NCBI GenBank assembly: GCA_029204225.1
Contig: CM055107.1
Location: 44,225,720 to 44,289,719 of the forward strand
Length of the DNA stretch: 64,000 bases
From: Diphasiastrum complanatum
Lineage: Eukaryota; Streptophyta; Lycopodiopsida; Lycopodiales; Lycopodiaceae
Direction of reading: 5' to 3'
Each line of letters begins with the position of its first letter. Position 1 is the stretch's first letter. Positions 10,022 through 21,164 of the stretch are shown piece by piece. Both the position numbers and the translations under genes were made by a program. The notes beneath the pieces were generated by a model. It ran no database searches. It saw nothing but the letters and a program-made list of their open reading frames with translations, and was not told the origin of the DNA.

Positions 10022-11990
10022 CTACCCATCGTCCCTTACGACTTCCTGTAACCCCATAGTCTCTTTGAGCTGGATGAATCTGTCCTTGACTAATGCCTTT
10101 GTCATGATGTATGCCACCATATTCTTCGTTGGACAGTACTCAAGTACCATTTTCCCTTCCTGCACCATATCTTTGACAAAATGATACTGTATGTCAATGT
10201 GCTTGCTCCTTTTATGAAGGCCCCCATTCCTGCAGATGAAAATGCACCCTTGATTGTCGTTGAACTTGACCATTTCTTCATTGGTGATTTCCAGCTCTGC
10301 ACAGAAATTGCTGATCCAGATTTGCTCTTTTGCCCCCTGACATAATCCCATTAGTTCAACCTATGTGGACGACAGAGCTACGGATTTTTGTTTCCAGCTC
10401 ACTACTTCATTTCCCCTTAGGAATACATACCCATATGTAGATTTCCTATCAACAGTGTCCCCTGCCAAGTCTGAATCCACATACCCATTGATTCCATCGC
10501 AAGGTCCCTGATAGCGTAGCCCCTGCTTCAAAGTGCCCTTGAGATATCTCAGTACTCGTTTTGCGGCTTGCCAATGACCTGTCCCATACCAAGAATTGAC
10601 TCAGCTTGCCCGGCGCAGTAGAAATGTTTGGCCTTGTGCATACCATAGCGTATATCAATGATCCTACAAGGCTTCTATATGGATATTGTCGCATGTCAGC
10701 TTGCTCTACCTCAGATGTTGGGGACATCTTCGAATTGAGTTTCATCCCTGGGTCCAGTGGTGTACCGACAGGAGCTGCATCCACCATCCCATATCTTTTG
10801 AGCATATTTATAGTACCTTTCTTGGCTAAAATGGATCCCTGTCCTTTTTGCTTCTGCTCACTTGAATGCCTAAGCAATAATGCAATTCACCCAGATCCTT
10901 TATCTCGAATTCTGTTTTCGAACTCTACCTTGCACTGATTCAGACTCTTGACATCATTTCCAATTCCAATGATGTCGTTTATATATATTGCCATCACAGT
11001 GATCTCCGATCCTACTCTTTTGAAGAAGATATTGTAATTTGTGTTGCATCTTTTGAAGCCCCTGCTTTCAAGGAATATTTCCATCCTTTCGTACCAAACT
11101 CGAGATGCCTGTCTGAGTCCGTATAGCGTCTTCTTTAGCTTGCATACCAGATTGGTTCCCTGATCAAACCCCTCAGGTTGCTTCATGTACACATCCTTGC
11201 TCAGATCCCCATTCAAGAACGCCGTGAATTGGTAGATTTCCATGTCATTTAGTGCAGCCCATGCCAACAGAATTCTGATCAATCTGATCCTTGCAACTGT
11301 GCGAAGGTCTTATCGAAATCTATTCCCTCTATCTGAGCACACCCCTTTGCTACATGTCCTTCTAGGAGGTCCGTCCTGTAGCCTTGATTTTGTCCCCATC
11401 TTGCTACTGATCCTCACCTATTGTCTCCTTCAACATGCTTTCTTGATTCACGCCTTCCTGGTATTGGGTGGCCTCACTATTGTCAAATATTAGAATTGGT
11501 TCCTTAATAAGTATTACCATGGAGCCTGCTAAAACCTTCGGCTTACTGTTTGCTTGATTCCCTATATGCCTTGTAGAGTTCTCATCGAATATGACATCCC
11601 TACTGATGATGAAAGCATTTGTGGTCGGATTGTACAGCTTATACCCTTTTGTGCCATTAGGGTACCCGATGAAGATGCACTTCTGTACTTTAAGATCCAG
11701 TTTCCTCCTCTTTTGTTTTGGCACATGAGCAAATGCGACACACCCAAATACTCTGAAGTAGCTGACATTGGGTTTTCTTCCATACCACACCTCATATGGT
11801 GTCTTGTCGTCTAGTGCTTTGGTTGGTGACCTGTTAATCAATGACATGTCGTCGCCACTACTTCTGCCCAAAGAAAACTTCAGGAGGTCTCCCTCGTGCA
11901 ACATGCACCTGACCATCTCCATGATGGTCCTGTTCTTTCTCTCCGCCACTCCGTTTTGTTGAGGATTGTAAGGAATGGTGAACTCTCCTG
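10022..11990 (-). pseudogene. Ty1/copia pol remnant: integrase, RT, RNase H
   Basis: Reading leftward from 11990, the fragment encodes the integrase end (PQQNGVAERKNRTI, at ~11900-11980, then the RVFGCVAFAHVP region), reverse transcriptase (FLNGDLSKDVYMKQPEGF; KKTLYGLRQA) and RNase H (CGIS-like NDNQGCIFICRN; HKRSKHIDIQYHF). The YVDD polymerase box reads YIND, which should abolish polymerase activity. There are frameshifts near 11300, 10885 and 10400. Gag, protease and the front of the integrase are missing because the non-coding element at 12000 adjoins it. This family differs from the other copia elements in the window. Confidence 0.85.
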
Positions 11991-11999
11991 AAATCCTAT

Positions 12000-12489
12000 T
12001 GTTATGTCCATGTCCTGTACAAGGGAATCAGAATAATTCCTGGCGTGGATAGTCAGTCACTCCAGATTTATGTGATTATTAGTTATGCTACGTCATTCCG
12101 GACGTGGTCGTATCAAGTAATTAATAATCATATGAGGGCCCAGACCTATAATTGGACATAGGAGCACATGCATGGTGAAGACTACTATAATGCAAGAATA
12201 GGAAATCAATAGCTCAATATAGGTTGCATGGGGATCGTAGGGGGAATATTTTCTCTCTCTTGAGGAGAATATATTCATTGGAAACTCGCCTATTGTCCTA
12301 TTGTGAATTCAGATTCTTGAGCCAGTTTCTCCTCCTCTCTCTTGTGTTCTTCACTATGGCTTGGGGGCTAGGTCTAGGAGGAAACTCCAGGAGGGATCTA
12401 GGTTTGGATGGGTGGTCTTGCTCCACATGTGTCCTTTTGGTTGTTTTGCAACAAGATCTAGTCAGATCTTCATAAGGCAATCTTTACAG
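12000..12489 (+). mobile_element. 5' LTR of a large non-coding LTR element (copy 1)
   Basis: About 490 bp, starting TGTTATGTCCATG. It is highly similar to 34708-35197, which has the same length. The LTR is followed immediately by a TGGTATCAGAG primer-binding site. It contains a short frame (12224-12475) that is also open in copy 2. Confidence 0.8.
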
Positions 12490-12500
12490 TGGTATCAGAG
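12490..12500 (+). other. Primer-binding site (initiator tRNA-Met type)
   Basis: TGGTATCAGAG directly follows the 490-bp LTR, as in copia-type elements; the same arrangement is seen at 35198 in copy 2. Confidence 0.85.
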
Positions 12501-14816
12501 TTATGGATTTGCTAGGTGGTGGATCGATCTCCAAGTAGATGGATTCTCTGAATTTGGTATACTTTCAGCCTAAAGATCATAGTTATGGATTTCCTCCATA
12601 TTTTTTGTTGGAAATGAAAGGATTTTTGATGATTTTAGTGAATTTTTTACCTAGAATTGAAGTTTTTTGGTTGAAATTGATCAAAGGTACTGATGTAGTA
12701 CGTTTTCCAGATTGTAATTGCTATTTTATAGTCATTAATAATTGGATCATTAAGACCAACAATCATCTACATCTCAGACTTACACTCTTTCAAACTAATT
12801 TTAAAAATCCCAGAGCTAATTTTTCAGTTTCTTGGCAATTTACGTAAAAATTGATTTTTATATTGAAATCACTACATGTCATGTTGGATGCACGTTGGAT
12901 GTTTCAGAATTCTTTCAATATGTGATAATAACTGTGGAACTGTCAAGTTGATGTTTGGTCGATTTTCACAGTTTACGTCCATATTGATTGGAATTTGAAA
13001 ATCTCAGTTCACGTAAAATTTGAAGAAACCATGGACGTTTTCAATTTGTTCAAATTCATTGGTTACTGATCAAACAAAAATGACTTATAAAGTGAATGAT
13101 CGTAATGTGTTGAATTGGTCAGCTCTTTAAGGTCACTGTAACTTTCACCCTTAGTTGAAGATTTTGTGAATGTGTCAATTAAGGAGCATTTCTTGTTTTT
13201 GGGATCAGTAAGGACCAAGAATAATGTAAATCTAATGGAACAGTTTCTATGCTAGTCTATAAGGGGATTTGCTAGGATTTAAGTGTGGCACTTAATGAAC
13301 AAATCAAAACTGTTGGGGTGATTAGTGCTAAAGTTAGCGATACCAAATTGAACTTTTTCCTAGTACAAATTTGGGGTTTTGTTAACCTGAACCATTTTTG
13401 GAAGGAGGAAAAGAGTGGAAGTCTGAGATGTACATGATTGCTGGTCTTAGTGATCCAATTATTTTATTTACATTTTTCATGAAATATAACTAATTGCAAG
13501 TGAGAATAAAATTGGCAATTATATAAGAAGACTGCCTCTGGGAATTTGGATTCCTTTTCCCTTGTGTGAATTAAAATTTTGAGAATTTGAGGATTCTAAG
13601 GGAAAAGCAGTGGCAAAACTGATAATTTATTTATGGAACCATCTCTGTTTGCAATTGGATTTGGATCTTGCAAAGTAAAGCAAATGGAAGGTATTCCATA
13701 CAGGAATCTAGTAATTTGGATTCTTTTCAGTTATAGAGTATTTCCCTATAATGATTGTAACAACTAAGAGAGTTCTAACTTGTTAAAAAAAATTAAGTTC
13801 TCTTTACCGATTCTGAAATAGATAATGGATATCTAGGACAGTATGTATTCGGTTTTGTTGAAATCTATGTTTCTTTTGGGTTAGTGAATACTTTTATGGC
13901 ATTTCGACTGTACTTGGATGATACATTCTGTTTTGTCCATGTTGGGTACAACATAAAATGGTATTCTTTGAGTAACACTAAAGAAACATGAGAGATTTCA
14001 ATTGTTAGGATTATCTCCCAAAATTGGTTGTGAATTTGATCGTATATCTGAGTATAGGATAGCCAAATAGTCTTTTTTGACTTTTTGGGCAAAACAGATA
14101 TGGATGCAGAGGATTCTTGGAGGATAAGTTGGTGGAATGGGACATCAGTGATTCTAAAAAGGATTTCTTGGGTAGAATGATCTGTAGACCGATGGTTAGT
14201 GACTGTTGTAATGGTAATAGTAATAGAGTCCATAGGTTTTTGTTTAGGGTATTTTGGGAATTATGAGATATAGATCGATTCCTAAATGGTATCTCATTAA
14301 TTACAAAATATGGAAGCCCTTGAATCTATTTCTCCATTATATTAGACCTCTATTCTTTAGAACTATTTTAATACATGACAATTGGACTGAGATTCATATA
14401 ATTCCTTCCAGTGTAGAACTATGTTCTAAAGGACTATTATAGTTATATGATATTTTCTTCCATATAACATTTTGAATATGACTCAGAATTTCGGTTTCCT
14501 GAACCTTGATAATTCATATAATTCCTTCCAATGTAGAACTCTGTTCTAAAGGACTATCATAGTTATTTGAGAATATGGCTCGGAATTTTGGTTTCCTGAA
14601 CCCTAATGTTAGTCTTTATTTGATAGTTGATTATTGAGAGTTAATATTTTTATCAGTCTATGATTCAGAGGAAAAAGTCCGGCCTGTAATAGTATTGGAT
14701 ACTCATTACTAACTTTTTTGAATATTTGATATCTTATACCTTGTCTCCAGGGAACTTTTAAATCAAAATTATGCATTTCTTTTTAAAAGGGGAAAGGAAA
14801 AATAGGCTTTAGAGGA
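12501..14816 (+). mobile_element. Internal region of non-coding LTR element, first half (copy 1)
   Basis: It is collinear with 35210-38616, except that ~1.1 kb present in copy 2 (about 35460-36700) is missing here. No gag or pol motif is found, so it is best described as a LARD-like (large retrotransposon derivative) element. A ~120-bp duplication occurs at ~14394 and ~14514 (TAATTCCTTCCA). Homology to copy 2 stops at ~14816 and resumes at ~21168, so the 6.3 kb between is an insertion. Confidence 0.75.
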
Positions 14817-15134
14817 GTTCCAAAATAAAAAAAGACCCTTTGTAAACATACTTTTATTTTTTATACTTTAGTTTCGACCGTTACCAGGCCCAATCAAAAT
14901 GCAGAGATTTGAAATCTATGTAACGTATTTCAAATTAACTGAGAAATAAAAATGCAATATAGAAAACTTTGAAATTTGTATCCGGGCAGCATGGACATAT
15001 CTCATTGGTTTCTTCTCCTGCCCGACATGTGCTAATCTGCCCGATGTCAATACCTCAAGTTAAATCTACTTGACTATGCTGGTTAGTATTATGAAATTTT
15101 CTAACTATACTAGTTACAGTTATAGAAATAGAGT

Positions 15135-16640
15135 ATGTACAGTTACATAAAATATGGTATACGCAGTAACTGTGACTATATTGGTATTCACATTAGATTA
15201 AATGTGATACGAAAAATTGAAATTAAGTATCATGTCAGAGACATTTTTGGTGCCCAAGCTTTGAGAATAGCAATGGCAAGGAGACTCGGATCTACAATCG
15301 AGTCTGTGATTCTTTACAATGAGAAAGATGAAGCTGATAACTGGAAGCCAATAAAATACACGAAAAATTCATGGGTATTGCTGCATCCATCATCAAAGGG
15401 CAATTTTTGACAAAAGAAAAGAGCAAAATTTACTTACAAATCTTATTGGAAAGCGAAAATTTTGGAGTTTAAGACTACCTTGGGAGGTCAATCGATATCA
15501 GAAGTTTTAGTACAACATGTATATATGCATTCAAAAATCAATAGTACAAGATATCAATCCTCATGATCATCAAAAATGTAATTGTAAGTATATCAAAACA
15601 TATGCACTCTACAACAATCATAGATGATTTTCTTTATTGATGCTCTTCAAATTATGATTTAAATGTCTCAACATTGTTTTTTTCTTTCAGATTTATATCC
15701 ATCATGCATAAGTGAATGGGAGCCAGCACAATCACTTGTAGGAATATTGGACATGATTCACTCTGATGTTGGAAAGCTGCAATACCGAGGAAGAAGTCTA
15801 AAGGAACTTGCATATTGTGGCATCTATTTGTATGAATCTTTATGTACGCCACAAACAGATGGAGGTTTTGGCAAGCTCGAAGCAATTCTATTGTATAATT
15901 TTCAAAGTGATAAATGGCCTACTCTTGACAGTATTGTTTCCGAATCCTTGAGATGCAAGCTACTCATTGATATTAGAAATGCTATGAAGATAAGCACAGA
16001 CTCGAAAATTGTTCACCTAAGTTGGTTTATCTCATTACATATATGTGTTGATTTTTCTCGAGTGCTAGTGTTCATAGGACACCAATTTTATTTGTTTGCA
16101 AGGATATATCAGATGAGACTTTGTCAGATCTCATGGATCAAGGCTGGGATAGTAAAACATATAATGACATAGAATGCAGGATTAGAAAGTTTTCAATGAT
16201 CTTTTGTTATCATATCAAAAAGCAAATGCTCACTCTCACATTTAGCTATCAGAGATATAAGAAAATTGAAGGTACATGGCTACCACTGGATCAAGACTTT
16301 GAACTAAATGGTCACACAAACCAAATGGAAATAAACATTATCTATAATGAAGAATATTTGACTATGGTTGAGGTAGAAGAGCATTGGAAGCTTGATTTTA
16401 TCAGAACAGAGCTCATGCTATTACAAACCAATCTACCAACATATTTCAGATTTATCATTAACGAAAGACTCGTAAGTACTTTATGTTTATTGCCATTTCA
16501 AAATAGAACAAAATAATTGAAAATGTCATCATTTACAATTGCAAATTCACTAATATTTGTCATGTCACAGATGCGAAAAAGATAGGAGCTGATAATGTGC
16601 TGCAAGATCTACCTACAACAATCACCATTGTGGGAGAACA
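15135..16640 (+). pseudogene. Decayed multi-exon gene of unknown function
   Basis: Three coding-like blocks lie in order. Block 1 (~15210-15525) has FGAQALRIAMARRLGS then NSWVLLHPSSKG, an in-frame TGA at ~15408, and continues as WKAKILEFKTTLGG. Block 2 (from a strong acceptor TTTTTTTCTTTCAG at ~15690) has DLYPSCISEWEPAQ and YRGRSLKELAYCG. Block 3 (acceptor ~16104, donor GTAAGT at ~16471) has LSDLMDQGWDSK and EEHWKLDFIRTEL. A last exon near 16570-16644 is possible. Introns are suggested by the splice signals but are not all in phase. I do not recognise the family. It converges on the H3-Ulp1 gene, leaving ~200 bp between their ends. Confidence 0.45.
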
Positions 16641-16840
16641 ATAGCTTCAAATAAGCTTTAGTAAAACTCTGTGTATACACTCTTTCATTTAATAAATGAA
16701 AGCCCAAGTTGGGCATCAGTACATGTATTTTGTGCTCTTAAATTCATAAAATGGAACAACATTTGATATATCAATGTATATTTTTCTATGAATTCTGTAC
16801 ATGTGCAATCTATTTATGTTCTATGTTATTTGTATTTGTT

Positions 16841-18580
16841 CTAATCTCTATTTAGTATAATTACATCATCCTTTGCACCATCATCAACAACGGGAGGCTG
16901 AAGCCTTGTCCTAGCCAGTATGCTCAGGATAATTTCTTGTCTAAATCTGTACACCTGGCTTGATGTGTACTCAGGAAGTGTAAACTGCAAGATAGAACAT
17001 TCATGTATTATTAATGGCTAAAAAACATCAACAAAATAGAAAACTAATCATGATTTCAAAAATAAGAATAAATATAATTTATTACCTTAGAAATATGAAG
17101 GTTGAACCACTCAAAAAATAACTTTGCATTGTATATTGTGTACCACCCACTGTTGAATGAATCATTTTGCTGAGGTCACTACAAAAACATTTAACACACA
17201 AGAAATTAATTATGAAACAGAATGAATTAGAATGAAACGAATACATTAAAATACTAATTTTAAAATGTTGTTAAGAAAGACAGAATTTACTTCCAAACTA
17301 ACGATCTGCCAGTCCACGTAATGGGGAACATCTGTTGGAATATATTTACTTAAATATGGAAGGTATATATCTACATCCTTATGTGTATTGCTCGTCGAGT
17401 TCATCTTAACACAAAAACATTCAACAGTATTACCTACAGATCTCTTAATAGAGATCAGATTTAATCTCCAGTGGTTTAAATCTGATCTCTATTAAGATTG
17501 AAATTTCTTCAGCTACAATTCTGAGAACTATTTCCATTGATAATGCCAATGATAAAGCATTAAACATCAAGAAGCATTTAATATATCTTACTTGGTATGA
17601 TAAGGGACGAGCAGGTATTTTGTTGCTGGTCTGAATCCACTAGTCAGACATTGTGACAATATGTCATTATTCTCCTTGAAGGCCTGAAGCAAAAAGTTAT
17701 TCAGCACCAACAACTCATTGGATGAATCTCTTGCAATGTCATATTGCAAGAGTGTAAGTCCAGACTCTATCACAGGATCACTGATAGAAGCCCATCTATT
17801 TTTGAGATCCAAACAATCAACAACTCTATAATTTATACTAAAGTCAAGTTCCTCTAGTCTAAAACAAAAAGGAGTACCAATTGTATCTACAACATTGGTT
17901 ATGTTATTCTCAAATTTAAGATAATCATCGGAATCTATATATGCATAAAGATTTGAAGGAGGAGGAGGAGGTGAATGTGTAGTATCTACAGAAATTACAG
18001 GGGTATCCAAAATCGATGTAGCTATATTTACAACATTATCAAGAACAGTGCTATCTACAATTGGTTCCGAGTTAGGCATCGCAGATTCTGTGGTGTCTAC
18101 TCTCCTTACTTTCTCCGGAGCTCTCTTGGGGGCTACCTGCTTTCTAGGATGCTTGGTAGGAAGATCAATCCTATCTAGAGGAACAGGTCTGGGAGTAGCA
18201 GGCTGAGATACGTGTAACTTGCAAAATCTGTCCCTCATTCTCATCAGTAGCTGAAAGTCCTTGGACATTATGGTGACTCTCTTGGAAAATATAACAAGCA
18301 AAAATGAATCTTCAAAAAAAAGGCTCATATAGTCTTCAGTAGCTTCTTGAAGGCACTGAAGAGTAGTGGATGTGAATCTAACGAGCTATCTGAGATCAAT
18401 TATAGTTATGTTTCGGATGACACGGTAGAATGGAGCTCTGAGAATCAATAGAGCGGTTGATCTCTGATACTTACGTATCTCAGAGAGCCACCGACTACGG
18501 TTGCACGTTCTAGGTCTAGCGGGAGGTGTAATGGCAACCGTAGGAGCTAAGGACGAGCCAACAAAGAAGAAATCTCTCAT
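16841..18580 (-). pseudogene. Histone H3-fold / Ulp1 (C48)-like fusion gene, one in-frame stop
   Basis: Four exons fit with coherent phases: 18580-17592, 17486-17291, 17169-17086 and 16984-16841, ~470 codons in total. Residues ~30-125 match histone H3: LSEIRKYQRSTALLI (alphaN), LQCLQEATEDYMSLFFEDS (alpha2), SKRVTIMSKDFQLL (L2-alpha3). A short basic N-terminal tail precedes them. Residues ~125-235 are a Lys/Arg/Pro-rich linker. Residues ~239-450 have the Ulp1 SUMO-protease layout: WASISDPVIESGL, KYLLVPYH, then NHW (His335), and a Gln396-to-nucleophile spacing of six as in Ulp1. The nucleophile is Ser402 (NSGW) and the expected Asp is not evident, so protease activity is unlikely. A TAG at 18386-18388 cuts the H3 part without shifting the frame. 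H3 and the exon structure are strong; Ulp1 likeness is good. Confidence 0.78.
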
Positions 18581-18610
18581 TGTCTACTTTCTCCTATCCA
18601 TGGAAGTGTA

Positions 18611-19400
18611 CTAGGGGATATCGCACTTGTGCATGACGACTAAAATGAGCAGGGAAGGATTATGAAGCCCTCGCAGCAGAGGACCGATATGTATGAAAAG
18701 AATGTACGATATATTGGACCTGCGCAAGCTGAATATCGGAGAGATCAACTAGTACAGAAGAGAGGCGCACAAGTCCGATATGAGGAGACACGTAGGTAGA
18801 AATATCGGACCTGTGTGCATGGAAGACAATAGGAAGAGAATCGATTGTGAAGGAGACGCACAAGTGCGATATGCGGAGCGAAAAAAAAGTGAAAAAAATT
18901 CATCGGAGTTTGTGATTTTATATCGCGGTTCGCACATGTGAAAGAACATCTTGTCGCACGTGTGGGATTTGTACAGCCAAATGCGAGAGTGACACATGTC
19001 AGGTTGTCATTTTACACGTGTGGGATTTGTACGGACAAATGCGAGAGTGACACGTGTTGTCGAATCGATGAATGAACACGAGACACGTATACTGGCACGT
19101 GTCCAGGTGTCACTACACACGTGCCAGTGCCTACAGTCCAATCGAAAGTAAACACGTGTGAAAATTCAGTATAAAAGGCACGAAACTCGATTAGTTTTTT
19201 ATTTTTTTCTTTCTCAAAATTCATGGCATATCGCTCTTGTGCACGTGCATTGTTGTCCATTTTTTGCAACGATACCTACTTGCGCACAAGTGCGATATTT
19301 AGTAGCTACCTGCTGTACATATTCCTCTTTGCGCGATCTTTAGAGTTAGTTTTGTTTCGTTTGTTCTCCCTCGCACACAAGTGCGATACCTACATTAGTT
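18611..19400 (-). promoter_or_regulatory. Array of GCACAAGTGCGATAT-like motifs upstream of the H3-Ulp1 gene
   Basis: At least eight copies of a near-palindromic motif occur in both orientations: ATATCGCACTTGTGC (~18617), CGCACAAGTCCGATAT (~18765), CGCACAAGTGCGATAT (~18863), ATATCGCTCTTGTGC (~19228), GCGCACAAGTGCGATAT (~19284), CACACAAGTGCGATA (~19375), and weaker ones near 18710 and 18800. ACACGTGTGGG motifs are interspersed. A ~40-bp segment (GTGGGATTTGTAC through GAGAGTGACAC) is repeated at ~18962 and ~19020. This could be a regulatory region or subterminal repeats of a DNA transposon. Confidence 0.65.
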
Positions 19401-19424
19401 CCATGGCCTCTTCCTCAAGATTTA

Positions 19425-20760
19425 CACATGTACACCTTGTCTTCTTCTCCATCTTTGATGAAGCCCTCGGGTTGGCACATGTAGATTTCCTCTTCCAAGA
19501 ATCCATTCAAGAAAGCATTTGTCACATCAAGTTGGAAGAGCTCCCATTTGAAAGAAGTTGCAAGACATATGATTAATCTAATGTCACAAGCTTTGCAACA
19601 GGTGCAAAGGTTTCATCATAATCTATGCCTTTGACTTGCAAAAAACCTTTTGCTACAAGTCTAGCTTTGTACTTATGAATGGAACCATCTTGATTATATT
19701 TCAATCTATATATCCATTTACAAGTAAGAGGATTCTTTCCATAAGGTAAATCAACAGGTTTCCAAGTTTGATTTTCCATTAGTGCATCAAACTCTACTTG
19801 CATAGCTTTCCTCCAATATTGAGACTTATTTGCTTCCTCAAAACTAGTCGGTTCTTCAAGCATAGTAGTCAAGAAAGTATAAGAGTTGAGTAGTTGAGAA
19901 TCTTCCCTTTGCTCCCCTTTGTCACTTTGTAAGAAAGTAGATTAGAAAAGTAGTCTTTTTGGTGAGTCATGTGAGAGCTTGCACCACTATCGATCCACCA
20001 AGTGTCTTGATTAGATGTTTGTGGTGAGGATACCATCAAAGATAGATTGCCTTCTTCCTCCTCCTCAAGCACAAGATTGCCTTGATTGTCCTTCTCTTGG
20101 GCATTCTTCTTGTTGTAGCACTCGGATGAAAAATGTTCCTTTGTTTCACAAAAGAGACACTTTAGCTTCTTCTTGTCCTTCTTGATCTTGCCTTTGGAAC
20201 TTGATGCTCCATCTTTGTTCTCCATCTCCATGTCTTGAGTCTTCTTAGATGGAAACTTCTTCTTCTTGCCTTTCAAAGAAAAGTTAGCTTTTTCATCACC
20301 ATCATTCAAAGATAAGGAACTCATCCTACTTTTGATATGAAGCATTCTACTCTCCTCACTAACAAGCACACTTTGAAGTTTTTCAATACTAGGAAGTGAA
20401 TCTTGAATAGCAAGATTGGAATAATTATCTCCTAATCCATTCAAAATGATTTGAACTAATTTATCATCTTTGATTTTATCATCTATAGAAGAAAACTCTT
20501 TATTCAAAGATTTGATCCTGAAGACATAATTTTGGGCACTTTCACTACTTCCTTTCATGCTTTGAAGGATTTGATTCCTAAGCATGAGTATCCTTGAAGT
20601 GTTCTTGGATCGATAAATGGCTTTTAATGAATCCCATGCCTCTTTGGATGTGGTACAAGATGAGATTTCTTTCAAAAGTTCATTACTTACATTCATTTTT
20701 TTGCAGTGTAATGCAACTCTACATCCCTTTTTGTACTTAGCCATCTTATTTTTTCATTCC
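19425..20760 (-). pseudogene. Ty1/copia element with integrase deleted (gag-protease joined to RT)
   Basis: From 20744 leftward: the gag middle and end (LKEISSCTTSKEAWDSLKAI; LVQIILNGLGDNYSNL), a zinc knuckle CLFCETKEHFSSEC (~20155-20115), then protease start WWIDSGASSHMTH. Within ~100 bases this passes to the RT start (WRKAMQVEFDALMENQTWK; YKARLVAKGF; DYDETFAPVAKL), and a shifted frame continues as LDVTNAFLNGFLEEEIY to ~19440. About 2 kb of protease and integrase is deleted. The gag N-terminus is missing on the right and RT is cut at ~19425 on the left. The DSG of protease is intact. No LTR is attached. Confidence 0.88.
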
Positions 20761-21164
20761 AATAGGTAGTTGGCACTCATATTTTCATTCCAATGTGATG
20801 ATGGCGTTCATAATTGGAGATGGCACCCATATTTCCATTCTCGTGGAAGGAATGCATATGTAAACATTTTACTATTTTTTCTGATTTGAATTTGGGGATG
20901 GCGGTCATATTCTAGATCCAGTCAAAATATTGCCATTTTCGTAACCAATGGAGGTTTTATTTTTGAATTTAGTCAAGTTATACTGCAAACTGTTTACAGT
21001 TCTTAACTGTGACTATAGACATTGTGGTTAGATCATTGGGAGATGGGGAGGCCTCAAAAGTGGTGGGGGCAAACAAATAAACAATATTGTTTTTTTATTT
21101 TGATATTTCTCTATATCCTGCATGGCATTCCTTAAAGGTTATTTTTGATATTGAGAACTCCTCT
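20761..21164. other. Short AT-rich stretch between elements
   Basis: CATATTTTCATTCCAAT and related words recur at ~20750, 20778 and 20828. There is no coding signal. It joins the copia remnant to the second half of the non-coding LTR element. Confidence 0.5.

Noticed and set aside
13865-14233. 122-codon minus-strand frame in the non-coding element
   Set aside because: It is not kept open over its length in copy 2 (38193-37894 covers part with different boundaries) and is antisense to the better-conserved plus-strand peptide.
16681-16720. Possible miRNA-type hairpin (CATTTAATAAATG)
   Set aside because: The stem is only six to seven pairs and AT-only; short palindromes like this are expected by chance.
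18440-18475. Strong donor-like GTAAGT inside the H3 alphaN helix (~18465, minus strand)
   Set aside because: The codons across it (ATA CGT AAG TAT CAG) encode IRKYQ, conserved in histone H3, so it is coding and not an intron start.
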